A program made the translations under genes and the position numbers. From positions 558,001 to 622,000 of the forward strand of contig MU004241.1 of assembly GCA_010405405.1 (NCBI GenBank): a stretch of DNA of 64,000 bases, given 5' to 3'. Source of the stretch: Microthyrium microscopicum (Eukaryota > Ascomycota > Dothideomycetes > Microthyriales > Microthyriaceae). This document shows positions 19,901 through 33,600 of this stretch, in pieces. The notes under the pieces were generated by a model, which was not told the origin of the DNA, did not search any database, and saw only the letters and a program-made list of their open reading frames with translations. Every line of letters starts with the position of its first letter. Position 1 is the stretch's first letter.

Positions 19901-22900
19901 TTTCTTAGAATTATTCTATAAAACTATTATTATTAGATTCATCTTATTAAGACTATTACAATGGTATAACTTTTAACTAGACATAAGTAATAGCTAGCGC
20001 TATAGAGATAGATAAAGATTTATAATAGACAGCCGTTATTACTACAAAGGCTACCTATATTAAAAACGAGGCAATATAGAAACAAAAAAATAACCTAAAA
20101 CTACTACTTATAGAAGTATAAAGAGGAATCAAAGTACTATTAGGAGGACTTATATCTAAAGAGAGGGATCTAATATAACTATTCCTTAACTAGCTAATAA
20201 CTAATTTTATATAATACTATGCGTCCTTTATTATAGCACAAGACTACATTAAATAACTAGTATTCTACCTAGCTCTAACTATAAATAAGGCCTCTCTACT
20301 AATGTACCTTAAGGTGCGTCTTAACTAAAAACTTAATATAATTATAAAGCAAATTACTAAGATTAAAATAACCTCTAACTCCTAGGCAAAGGTCACAAAA
20401 GGACCTAACCTACTAATCCCTAACTAAAAGGCCCCCTTTATAAGCCTAATAGTCTAAATTAATATTATAAAAGTAGTTAAAAATATATTAAAGAAAGATA
20501 AGTAAGACAAAATAAAGCTATTTAAAAAGATTAAGGAAACTATCTTATAAGTAATAGCTATTAGGCTACTACCTAGCAAGAACGTTAACGTTATAGTTAA
20601 TATATAATTAGATAAGGACTATATCTAAAATAAGCTATACTAAATAGGCTTAGATAAAGTCTAAGTTCTATAATAAGACTATCTAGTAGAGATCCTAAAG
20701 ACTCTACTTAAACTAGACGTAGCCTATAGTAAGAATATAAATAATAGTAAACTAATTAAAGAACTAGTTAATAGAAATAAGATAAGGTTTAAACGCCTAA
20801 AGATAAAAGTAGTTTAGTAACTTTATAGAGGCGTAGAGTATAAATAGGTAAAAGAAGAACTAGAAAAGCATAAAAAGGTATATACTAAGGGATTACTTAT
20901 ACTATACTACTTAATAATAGTAATAAGAAATAAGGTTATTTAGAAGAAGTTTATTATTAGGGTAGAGGAACTCTTTACTAGATTATATAACCTAAAATAT
21001 ACTACTAAATAGTATTTCTACTACTAAGTCTAAGGCTATATATAAATAGCTTATACCTAGCATAAACTAAACTATAATAAATATATAAGTAATTATAATA
21101 CTAGGGACTATACTAGGATAAGCTTAGTCTAATACTCTAATTATAAAGATAATAAAAAAAGAAAAAGGAGAAAAAAAGAGTAAGGCTAAGAATACTATAT
21201 ATAGCAAAAGAATATATATAAAGTATACTAAACCTACTTTAAGAGTATAAAAAAATTCTAAGTAGTAAATAAAAAATATATAGAATAAATAAAAGCTATA
21301 ATACTTACCTAAATTATACTAATTTAGCTTATAGATAATAATAAATATACTATAGTAAATAATATAAAGAAAAGAAAAGTAAAGACTAAGAACCCTAAAA
21401 GACTATTAGCATTATAAGAAGTAAAGGATAAAATATATAATAACCTAGTCTAAAGTATTTAGAGATTAATTATAAGTATATTTAACTTTAATAGAAGTAA
21501 TAATAGCTTATAAACTATAAGAAATAGCGCTCTAGAAAACTAATAAAAAAATAACTATAAGAAAATAAAATAAGCTATAGATAACCCTAGGCTAATCTCT
21601 AGTAATAAAATAAACAGAATTTAAACAATAGACTTAAATAAATAATATTAATATTATATAATATAACTATAAGAGGTTAAATAAGAAGGAAGTAAGGCTA
21701 TTCTTTAATATACTAAATAATACTAAGCAACTAATTATAGTAATCTAAGACCCTAGAAGAATTATAAAGCTAAGAAGAATATACTACCTCCCTAGCTACG
21801 TACTAGTATATAACTAGGATAATTAATTAAGAGTATACTTTATAATAAGTAAGGTACTTAATATAAGAGACTAGTAAGTAAAATATTATAACTAATTTAT
21901 CTTAATACTACACTTCTAGCATAAGTATACAATACTAATAATTATTAATATATATAGTAAAGGCCTAGTAGTAAGTAACTATAACTACATTACTAAATAC
22001 TTAATACTAATAAAGATAATTAATAAGGTAGAAAGAGAGATCCTATTAGTAGAAGACTTTAACTACTACTATTATTAATAGAAAGGCGTAGTATTAGCTA
22101 CTAAACCTTAAATAAATACCTTACTTTATAATATAATTAGGTAGAAGCTCTATCTATATATATTAGAAAGAGAACTAACCTATAGGTTATATAAGAAAAG
22201 GAGAGTAGAAGTAGCAAAGATAATAATTAACCTTACGTTCTTATTCTAGTTTCTTTAAGAAAGACTAAAGTTCTATAGCCTAATTAATACTTAGGTATTA
22301 ATAGAAGATTATATCTTAGTACTAATCTAGCTAACCTTAAGATAAGAGAAGTATATACTAAAAGTATAGTATAATATATAAAAACTAGATATAGAATAAT
22401 TTATTAAATATATAAATAATAGCTTATAAGATATTAAAGATATACTAATAGAGGCTCTATATAGAGTAATAATAGAAGTACTAAAGATTTACTACCTAAA
22501 AGTAAAACCCTTAAAGTAAGCTTTATATAAGTAGTTACTTATAATTACTCTACTAATATAAAGAAAATATTACATAAGATAAAGATACCTCTAAATAGAG
22601 ACTAACTAAGATAAGTACGTATATAAGTTAGTTATAGCTTAGCTAAAAAAATCTCTACGCTAGAATAAAGTAATATCTTAGTAGACCTTTATAGAAAAGA
22701 TTATAAAGAATTATAAACGCTATAAGAACTAAGGCTTATAAAGAATAAGTAAATAAATAAGAACTAAAGCTAGTAGACTAAGAAAAGACTTATACCTACT
22801 AGTACTTAAATAGACTACTAGTAATAACTATACTTATAATAACTAAGGCAAGGCAAATATACTATCTATAAAGTTCTTTCCTTAAATAGGAATAGCAAAC

Positions 22901-25230
22901 CTTAGTAACATAAAGGACGCTATTCTACCCCTAGAACTAAAGATAGACTATAAGATAATAGCAGAAGAGATAGATTACGTAATTAGTAGCCTCCTAAATT
23001 ATAAGGCAATAAGACTTATTAATATACTAAACGAGGTTTTAAAGGCTTTTAGGCTTAAAGTATAACTAGAAAAGAAGGATAATAATCTAAAACTAATAGA
23101 ATTTAGTAAAAAACTAGCACTTATAATTAATAGAATATTAATAAGTAGTATAATCTTAGAATATTTAAAGTAATCCTATATGCTAGCACTTAAAAAGCTA
23201 AGTAAGAAAGACTACTTATTACTAGTAGCCTACTAGCTAATTACCCTTAAGAATATAATAGTAAAGTTAGTTAAAAAGATTATTATTAATAAACTTACCT
23301 AACTTATAAAAGATAATAACTTACTACCCTAGAACTAGATAGAAGCTAGGGTAGAGTAGTTAATACTAATAATAATATAGCTCTTAAGAAATACTATTAA
23401 GGTAGTATAGAAAGGAAACATAAGAGCTATAGTATTAGTATTTAGCCTTAACCTTTAAGGAGCGTATAATAATATTAATCTAAGGAGGCTTCTCTATATC
23501 CTAAAGATAAAGAGAGTCCCCTAGTAGCTAATTAACATAGTAGTAAGCTTTACTATTAATTATATAATTTAAATTATATTTACTAAGTACTAGAGCCTAA
23601 TAATAATAACTAATATAAGGATCCCCTAAGGATCTCTTCTCTTACTTATTTTCTTTCTCTTCTTTATATTAGAATTATTAGAATACTTCTAGGACGTAAG
23701 TAATAATATCTTTAGATTTAGCTTTATAGATAATACTATATTAGTTATATAAGGTAATACTACCTAAGAGAACTATATAAGACTAGAAGAGGCTTACTAA
23801 AAGTATACTAACTAGGTAAATAGGCATAAAGCTAAGTTTACTTCTAATAAGTATTAAGTAATATACTTTACTTAGAATATTTACTACCTAAAAGTAGACC
23901 TATAGACTATAGTAATAGTAAATAGTATATTTACTAAGCTTATACTAGAAAGCATTAGAATACTAAGTATATAAATAGATAAGAAAATAAACTAGAAAGA
24001 CTATATTAAAAAGACTAGAACTAAAGAATTTAAGTAAGTAGTAGTACTTTTAAAAATAGCGTAGTTAAGATAAGGACTAGTCTTTAGAAAGATAAAGCTT
24101 CTTTATATAATAGTTATTAAGCTAACCCTTATATATAGAGTATAAGTATAAAGTCTAAGATTACTATCCTCTAAGGCGCTAGAGGATTATTATAAATTAC
24201 TAGTAGTAGTTTAGAATAATATACTCTATAAGATAATAAGAAAGTACTAAAGAACTCTTATTACTTTATTAAATAAAGAAATAGAGGTTAAATTACTCTA
24301 AATAAACGCTATAGTTTTAGTAAAGAAATATACTAATAAGAATAAAGACTTAATAGTAATATAAAAGATAAGTAAAATTATTACTAAAGTATACTAAGTA
24401 AACCTCCTAAGAAACTAAAGAATACCTTCCTAATAGTAATAACTAAGAAGCCTAATAACGCTTAAACTAGTATAGATATATATAATTAAGGTTATAGCTT
24501 AGAGAGTTAATGTATTAAAATAATAAAAGAAGAGATTAGAGATAAAGTAGAAGCAAGATACTAATTATAAGTAAGTAATATAACTAATAGATAGTACGCT
24601 ATAAAAGAAGAAGGAGGTAAAAACTAAACTAGAGCTAGAGATATTTCTAATTAGAGTATATTACTATAGGCTCTAGATAGATACTTAGGTATAGCTTATA
24701 AGGATATAGTAGTATACTACTATAGTATAAAGAATATTATAGAGTAACTAATTAATTAAGCTCTATAATAGTTTTAATAAAGTATAAGTAATAGTACTCT
24801 TTCTTATATAATTAGAAGTTATTAGACTTAATAACTAGCTATATAGCGTATAGGTATTAATAGTCTCCCTATTATAGTACCTATATAGTTACTAGTAATA
24901 AATAGTTTACTATATACTACTAAACTACTTATAATATTATAGAAAAAGATTACTAGAATAAGTAATAATACTAAATAAGGCCTATATACTTTCTAATCTA
25001 AAGGATACCTAGGTAGTAGCTAGATAGTTACTAAAGAGTAGAGCTCTTTAGTAATTTAGGCTAACTAAAAAGATTATAAAAATAGACCTTAAGATACATA
25101 GAGAACTACTAAGACTTAAAGATCCTATAAATAACTAATTATAATACTATAGTACTAATAGGCTAGTAATATATAATTATAAAGAAAATAACTAAGTCTA
25201 AGAATATAATTAATTTTATTTTATATTTAT
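19900..25230 (+). mobile_element. Tad-like LINE retrotransposon, RIP-degraded, two ORFs
   Basis: A non-LTR element on the plus strand. ORF1 (about 20.0-21.3 kb) ends in a gag zinc-knuckle region at about 21010-21130, where YFYYQVQGYIQIAYT stands for a CCHC finger. ORF2 opens with an AP-type endonuclease (about 21650-22330; LNNINII near its start, and a GDFN-like DFN word at about 22060). The reverse transcriptase covers about 23000-23900, with IP-GS at about 23618-23640 (family IPQGSPLSP) and FIDNT at about 23721-23740 where FADDT is expected. Stops sit at former Gln/Trp codons. It keeps more C and G than the flanking fossils, and the Gypsy element breaks off at its left end, so it is probably a later insertion. 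Ends are approximate; no poly-A tail or target duplication was recognised. Confidence 0.75.
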
Positions 25231-26948
25231 CTACTACTTTTTATTAAATAACGCTACTACTCTACTTAACAACTAAGATATCTTTACTAATAAATCTATT
25301 TTTATGCTTTAAGTATAAAGCTCTAATAAGATAGCTTATAAGTAAGCTAAATTAGTAGCTAATATAGCTATATTAATCTTTAGCTTCTTTTTCTTTTACT
25401 ACGCTAGTAAGGCTATAGTAGAAGTAAACTAAGCTCTATAGCTAGTAAACTTACTTACTAAATCCTTTATAACCTCTACCTACTTAGTAGCCTTTTTATT
25501 TATACCTAATAATATATACTCCTTAATATCCTAATAGAGGTTAACTAGGTTAGCTATTACCTTATTAAAAGCATATTAGAGGCGCTTATTCTACTCCTTT
25601 AACTTTACTAGTACCTTATTATAATATTAGAAAAGGTAAAAGATTAAAAATAAGGATATACTTATAGCTTTATACTTAGAATATTACTCTTTATAATAAA
25701 AATAAGGATACTAGCTAAGGCTAACCTAACTATAGATATAGGTAATTACTATAGTAAGTACGCTAAGATTAATTAAGTACTTACTATTAAGTAACTTTAT
25801 GTAATAGCGTAATACTTAGAAATAGTATAGATAGATTTTTACGCTAAGAGTATATATAGTCTATATTATAATAGTTAATACTATATATAAAAGGATACTA
25901 AAAGACTTATAATAAGAGCTAAGATAGAATTAGCTAATTTTACGTCTAAGAATAAAGTAGTATTTTTAATATTTATAGATAAAGTAGTTTTTGCCTTCTT
26001 TAAAGATAATAGAAGGGGGATACCTATAGGCATAAAACGTTTACTAAGTACCTAAAGGTAAAAAAGAGAGAAGAAAGAAGAGCCTATAAAGGACTTACCC
26101 TTAGAAAAGAAATTAGAGAGAGTAGGAAGTATAATAAAAACTTAAAGAAAAAAAAGTAACTAAAACTATATAAATTTAAAATGCTTTATACTCTAAAGAT
26201 AGACTATATAGACTACTAGAAACTTAGAAGTAGCTATTTAGTAGCCTATTATATAATATTAAAGAGTATAGATTAATAAGGAAAACTTAGTTAAGGAGTA
26301 TTATAAGTACTCTACTTAATAGACATTAAAAGAGAAGGCTTAATATAGCTAAGAGATATTATAATACTAGAGCTTATTAAGGGTAGAAATTAATTATAAA
26401 AACTTAAGAATACGCATTATATATATCTATTATAAAACTATATAGAAAGTTAACTATATAAAAATAATAGCTATAGGCCTCTAGGAAAGGAAAAATTAAT
26501 AGAAACTTATTAAACTATAATAGTAAAACTTAATAATAAGGCAATACTAAATAGAAATAGGCACTAAAAAGCTAGATTTAACCTATCCTACATTGTAAAA
26601 AAATTATTATTAATTTAAGTTATCTAATAACACTATAACTACTTATTACTATAATACGTAGTCCTATATCTAAGTACTTAACTTAACATCTAATTCGTTT
26701 AAAATATATAGAATAATTAAAATAAATTTACTAATTTAAGATATATTAAATAGAAATAAGAACTAAAACTACTTATAGCGTTTAAATTAATAAAATAAGA
26801 TAAACTATTAAAGTACTTCTATAAAGCTAATAAAGGATATTCTTTAAATAAGATAAATAATTAGAATTCTTAAATAAGTCTAATATACTCTATTACTTAA
26901 GTAATATTAATAGCTAGAACTAGTATATATTTATAATAAATATTATTA
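25231..26948. other. Unassigned mutated DNA between the LINE and the gap
   Basis: No recognisable domain. A purine-rich stretch at about 26050-26170 (GAGAGAAGAAAGAAGAG and similar) reads Lys/Glu-rich on the plus strand and may be dead coding sequence. From about 26600 the composition shifts again, suggesting another element boundary just before the gap. Confidence 0.35.
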
Positions 26949-27943
26949 NNNNNNNNNNNNNNNNNNNNNNNNNNNNNNNNNNNNNNNNNNNNNNNNNNNN
27001 NNNNNNNNNNNNNNNNNNNNNNNNNNNNNNNNNNNNNNNNNNNNNNNNNNNNNNNNNNNNNNNNNNNNNNNNNNNNNNNNNNNNNNNNNNNNNNNNNNNN
27101 NNNNNNNNNNNNNNNNNNNNNNNNNNNNNNNNNNNNNNNNNNNNNNNNNNNNNNNNNNNNNNNNNNNNNNNNNNNNNNNNNNNNNNNNNNNNNNNNNNNN
27201 NNNNNNNNNNNNNNNNNNNNNNNNNNNNNNNNNNNNNNNNNNNNNNNNNNNNNNNNNNNNNNNNNNNNNNNNNNNNNNNNNNNNNNNNNNNNNNNNNNNN
27301 NNNNNNNNNNNNNNNNNNNNNNNNNNNNNNNNNNNNNNNNNNNNNNNNNNNNNNNNNNNNNNNNNNNNNNNNNNNNNNNNNNNNNNNNNNNNNNNNNNNN
27401 NNNNNNNNNNNNNNNNNNNNNNNNNNNNNNNNNNNNNNNNNNNNNNNNNNNNNNNNNNNNNNNNNNNNNNNNNNNNNNNNNNNNNNNNNNNNNNNNNNNN
27501 NNNNNNNNNNNNNNNNNNNNNNNNNNNNNNNNNNNNNNNNNNNNNNNNNNNNNNNNNNNNNNNNNNNNNNNNNNNNNNNNNNNNNNNNNNNNNNNNNNNN
27601 NNNNNNNNNNNNNNNNNNNNNNNNNNNNNNNNNNNNNNNNNNNNNNNNNNNNNNNNNNNNNNNNNNNNNNNNNNNNNNNNNNNNNNNNNNNNNNNNNNNN
27701 NNNNNNNNNNNNNNNNNNNNNNNNNNNNNNNNNNNNNNNNNNNNNNNNNNNNNNNNNNNNNNNNNNNNNNNNNNNNNNNNNNNNNNNNNNNNNNNNNNNN
27801 NNNNNNNNNNNNNNNNNNNNNNNNNNNNNNNNNNNNNNNNNNNNNNNNNNNNNNNNNNNNNNNNNNNNNNNNNNNNNNNNNNNNNNNNNNNNNNNNNNNN
27901 NNNNNNNNNNNNNNNNNNNNNNNNNNNNNNNNNNNNNNNNNNN
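26949..27943. other. Assembly gap, 995 N
   Basis: An uninterrupted run of N. The length is not a round placeholder, so it was probably estimated from paired reads or a map. Both sides are AT-rich mutated repeat DNA. Confidence 0.99.
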
Positions 27944-30900
27944 TATATTTATAATATTCTAGATACTAATATAGGTATAATATAGTAGATAGCTCTAATT
28001 ACTATATATAGAGCTACTTTAGAAACTAGCCTTACTAGAATAATTACCTAAATACTTAGAATTGTCTAGGATTATTTAGGATTATCTAGAAGAATTAGAA
28101 GCCTCTACTCATCCTTATTAGAATTAAATACTTTATTATATTATAGTATTAGATCTTAACTTTATAAACTACCTTATTATAGGTATATTAAGATTAAGTT
28201 CTATAATACTATACCCTTCTTATTATTATCTATAATCTATACTTCCTTCTTTTAGCTTAAGTCTTTATCTATAAGATAGAATAATAAGGCATAATTTAGA
28301 TCTTTCTTATTATTAGTAGCGTCTATAATATCCTAAGGGGTTAGAAGGCCCCTAAGGTTTAGTAGCTTAGTTTCTATCTATCCTAGTTTAGTAAACTAAA
28401 TATATATCCTTTTTAGCTAATTCTTATTACTAAGTTCTATTTATATAATTTATTAGTAATTAGAGCTTATATATTTACTTAAATATATAAGACTTACTTA
28501 TTAGGTCTATATAATTAGGATTATTCTACTTATTATCTACTTTATGCTTATTATTAGCTAAGAACTTACTATATAATATTACTTTCTTAGGCTATAGGGT
28601 ATATTCTTTATATTTATGTTGCTTATTAAACTTAGCTTTAGAACTACTTTGCTTATACCCTAAATATTATAATAGCTTAGAGGAGTTTTAGTTCTTGTTG
28701 TCTTCTTAAGTAGGTAGATTATAATTATCTTTCTATATAAGCTAAGGTTTTGCTTAAATAGTAATATTAGTAAGATTATTACTAGTTTTTTAAAGAATAT
28801 ACTTTATAAAGCTTATTAATATTATTATAGTTAGAAATATATATGTCTAATATTAGCTCTTATTATTTTTTATATTATATTTTAGTTTTATATAATATAA
28901 GATCTTTAATAGTTTTTTAAATAAGTAAGCTTATTTTTTATTTTAAATAAGGTAGTTATAAGTTCTATTATTTAAGCTATTTTTAATAACTTGCTATAGT
29001 TACTAATTAGTATTATATTATTTATTTAATAACCTAAATTACCTTAATATATAGGTAAGTTATACTAAAAATTATTAACTTTTTAGGTAATAGTTTCTAT
29101 ATATAGCTTAATAAGTATATAGATATATGTAATAAGTTTACCTAAAAATAGTAATTTTATAGTCTTTATAGCTTAGTAGTCTCTAAAATATTTTCTACCC
29201 TAACTAAGTATAAGGATTTTATGCTTATAACTAGTATGTAAATAGAATAGTAAGTTATTAATAAGAAAAGGAATTATCTTACTAATAAATAATATATATT
29301 CTTAGAAGTATTATTAATATATAGTTATAATTTAGTCTTATTTAAAAATATAAACTTATATAAGGTTTACTTTCTCTATTTTTACTATGCTTATATAATT
29401 TAGTAAAGTTACTATCTTTTCTTAGCTACTTAGTAAACTTCTATATATCTAGTTTCTTAATCTTAAGTAATTTTAGGAATATAGAGTTAAATAGTACTAA
29501 CTAGTATATATCTTACTTAGTCTAAATATTTAGTAATAATATTTTTAACTATTTAGATATAGTAATTCTATGCTAACTAATGTAATGCTATATCTAGGTA
29601 GTTTTTAAAGTTAGCTAAATTCTATATATACTATATCTAAAAAGATATAAGAATAAACTTATATTCCTATAGAATTAGTTATACTTAGATATAGTTAGTA
29701 CCTTTAGGATATTAATTACTATAGTTAGGAACTTAGGTAGCGCCTCTTCTAAATATACTTTATAGTAATAGTTCTAAAGCTTATTACTTATTATACTTTA
29801 CTTATTAATATTGTTTTAATAATTTAGCTAAGGATCTAAGTTATACTTACTATTAAGAGTAGCTAAGGTTAGTTTATTTATAGTTAACTTAATAACTTTA
29901 TTATTATATAGACCTTAGCTTAATATAGGTTCTTATTTACTTTTTCTTATAGGTAAATGTAAACCTTATAATAGACTAAATCTATTAATAAGATTATTAG
30001 TATTATAATAATAAGCTTAGAAAGAAATAGTTATTTAAAGATTATATATAGCTACTAAGGTATAGAAACTAGTAGACTAGATTATATAGATTATAAAGAG
30101 AGCTTATTTATATTTATACTATATATAAGGTAATTACTAAAAAAATAATTGCCTAAGCTAAGAATAAATATTTAGTCTATATTAGAAAGTAGTAGGTTAT
30201 ATATTTATGCTTATCTTAGTTTCTATAAATAAAAATAACCTAGCGTAGCGTTTTTATTACTTATAATTTAAGAAGGGCTATAATTAGAAGAATCTACTTT
30301 AATACTATTATATTAGCTTATATATATAATAAGGTAGAAATAAAATAGAATAAAAGAGATAGATACTAGTATATTATATAATACTACGTTACTTATTAAG
30401 CTTTTCTAAGTAATTATATTACTATAACTAGTAAGATAAAGAGAAGAAGTTTCTAGAATAGTTTAAGACTTATATATTTATTAGTATTTATTAGTTTTCT
30501 AAATAAATCTAAATAAATAAATAATAGAAATACTTAGCTACTACTAAAAGATTTATCTAAGGTACTTATAGGTCTTATATCTTAAATAGCTTCTAGAGCT
30601 TTATTAGAAGTAGCGTTTAATACTATATAGGAATTATGACTTAATTAATATTTAATAGGAATTATTTTTTTAGAAATTATTAAGCTAGTTTTTAGATAGT
30701 TAAGTAAGCTTAACTTAGAGTTTAAGGCCTAGAGTTTATTAGTACCTCTAGATTTATAAGTATTATTTTGCTTAATAGTAGTACCTTTAACTTATATCTA
30801 CTTAGTTAGGTCTAAAAACTTTATCTATTTATCTAGCTAGCGAGCGATTATTATATTAGCTAATATTTAGTTTAGTAAGTATATTTAGAGTATATTATAT

Positions 30901-31575
30901 TAGTATTAAACGTCTATTTTATAAAGTCTATTCTGTTTTATTTATTATAGCTCAAAAGGTCTTAAGCTATAAAGTTTTATAATAGAAATCTACTATTTCT
31001 AATAAAGAAGAATATATAAATTAGAATCTAATAAAAGTAAATTGTAGGCTAAGAAAATATACGTAATAGTTTACTTAGCCTTACTTCTCTTTATATCTTA
31101 ATCTTTATAAGTTTCTATAAGTCTACTTCTTATTTTACTTTTTATAATATTGCCTTACTTTACTAAATTTATTACGGTTTTATTAACTTAGTATAGGCTT
31201 ACTTAAGAGATTATATTATATATAAAACGTATTATTAGGATTTAAATATTAAAGTAAAGTAGTAGTAAGAATCTAATAAGTATAATATTATAATAAAGAT
31301 TACTAAGTATATAGGTATTTTAATAGAAATATATAATTAGTAGAACTTTAGATAAGTATAGTAAAGAATAAGAAGTAAATTATATAGAATAATAAAGAAA
31401 GAAGATAATATTTTAAAAGTTATACTATATAATATATAAAAGATATTAGTACTAGGACTAATTCTAGTAGCGTTTCTTATTACTTTTTAACTCTTAACTA
31501 ATATAGTATATGCTAAGTATATATAAAGGCTATATTCTTAAAACTTATTTAGCTATTATTATTAGTTCTTATTAA
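27944..31575. other. Unassigned mutated DNA right of the gap
   Basis: Long minus-strand frames broken only at former Gln/Trp codons can be followed around 28200-29000 (a Lys/Asn-rich stretch including KQHKYKEYT), so dead coding sequence is likely. No domain could be named and the bounds are unknown. Confidence 0.35.
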
Positions 31576-32050
31576 ATAGGCTATTTTAAGGACTATATAA
31601 AAGGAGTAAGAGGAGGTAAGTTATGTTAAGCTATTTCTATATTACGCTATATTAATATAAGAGGTTAAACTAAAGTAGATTATAAAATCCTATTTAGCTA
31701 TTACTTTTTATTATTATTAGATTTGTTAATTCTAAGGCTACGTAAAAGGGGCTAGAGATTATTAAGTCGTACTAAGTAATTTCTATGCTACGCTATATTA
31801 AAGTAAAGACTAGGTAGTAATCCTATATTATAAAATTAGGTTTAGCCTATTATTATATTTAATTATCGTTTAATACGCTAATTATTATATATACTAATTC
31901 TTAGGCTATATAAAAGGGGCCTAAGATTATAAGCTTATACTAAGCTATTTCTATATTCCCTTATATTAAAGTAGAGGCTAGGTATTAATTTATATTATAA
32001 AATTGCGTTTAGCTATATTAATCTATATTATAAAGTTGCGTTTAGTTATT
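31576..32050. repeat. Three diverged tandem units of about 150-170 bp with a TATA-like word
   Basis: Three successive units each carry a (TA)TAAAAGGGG-like word (about 31598, 31743 and 31911) followed at similar distances by CTATTTCTATATT/GCTACGCTATATTA and then by TATTATAAAATT. Spacing between anchors is 145 and 168 bp. The repeated TATA-like word suggests a promoter-type tandem array such as an LTR U3 region, but this is a guess. Confidence 0.5.
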
Positions 32051-33240
32051 ACGCTAATATATTATTAAACGTATAAGTAAGCTTAAGTATTATATAAAGT
32101 AGGTAAGAGATTTATAGTTTATAATTAATAATAGTAGGATAAGCTAAATCTAAATAGTTAAATAGAAGTTAATATTAGATTTACGCTATTTCCTATAAGA
32201 ACGTCTTAATTGCTACTCTATTAAGCTACTAAAAGTTTATATTCTCTTTTATTACTACTATGCTACTATAATAAGCAAAATACTAGCTACTATTATTACT
32301 CTTCCTATATAAGATAAGTTAATTATTTACTAAATTATTCTAGGAATATATAAATATATTTAGCTACTAACCTTTACTAGCTAGAGTAAGCTTATCTAGT
32401 TTATATAGGGGGACATTTTTAATAAAGAGGCTAGCATTAAACCTTTTAATTACTTTATTTAAGTAACTAGTCTATTAGTAATTACTATTATATTATTTTA
32501 TAGCAACTAGTTTATCTCTTTTAATTATAAGTAAGCTATAGAAGCTACCTTTATTACTAATTAAGCTAATATAGGGTCTAAACCTATAGAGTCTATAAGT
32601 CCTAAAGTATTATATTAGTTACTATCTTTATGTATATTAATAAATAATAGTTAAATACTAGGTATTACTATACTTATAGTCTATGCTTACTTAATAAGTC
32701 TAAACTCTTCTATTATTATATAATAGTTTAATTTTAATTCTATATATTAAACTTAGTAAGATATTAGTTAACTATTATAGTACTAATTATAAATACTATT
32801 CTAACCTTCTATAGATAATTACTTAATCTATATATTATATAACTATCTACTCTTTTATAAATATAGTAATAAATATATTAACTATATATAGACTAGCTAT
32901 ACTTTAATAAGTTATATTAATTCTATAGAAACTTATTATAAAGTATATAAGAAAATACTAAAGAATAGTATTCTAATAATCCTATAATATATAGATAATC
33001 TTTTATATACGTAAGCCTATTAGCTAGTTAGTACTATTAGATAGAACTTAATATTTATAGTGCTATAAAATACTATTTCTTAGTTAAATTCTACTAGTAT
33101 ATAAAGAATAAGTAATACTTTCTAGTTTTATTAAATAGGACTACTAAACTTAGCTAATATATATTAAAAGTCTAATTAAGATACTTCCTTAGTATTAGAA
33201 TTACTAATAATTATTAACTCTAATCTATTAGATACTACTC

Positions 33241-33600
33241 TAAAGTTAGAGTTATAAGCTCCTTCTATTATAAAGCTTAAGGCCTTTATTAAATAATTAC
33301 TAAACTAAGAGTTATAGTAGGCACCTTATTTTATAATTTTTATTAAATAACCTCTAGAATTAGAGTTATAAGCTTTATCTATTATAAAGCTTAAGACCTC
33401 TATTAAATAAGCTTTAAACTTAGAGTTATAGGCTCCTTTCCTTATAAAGCTTAAGGCCTCTATTAAATAAGCTTTAGACTTAAAGTTATAAGCTTCTTCT
33501 ATTATAAAGCTTAAGGCTCTTATTAAATAAGCTCTAAGCCTAGAGTTATAGGCTACTTCTATTATAAAGCTTAAGAACCTTATTAAATAAGCTCTAGAGC
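33241..33600. repeat. 60-bp tandem repeat, six units, coding-phase period
   Basis: Units share GAGTTATA, then ATTATAAAGCTTAAGGC, then TATTAAATAAGCT. Anchors lie at about 33249, 33309, 33363, 33423, 33483 and 33543, so the period is 60 bp except for one of 54, all multiples of three. On the minus strand the frame is open through most of the array (AYLIRALSFIIEEAYNS-like); on the plus strand it is open except at TAA codons that would once have been CAA. A dead gene with a 20-residue repeat is the likely source. Confidence 0.8.
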
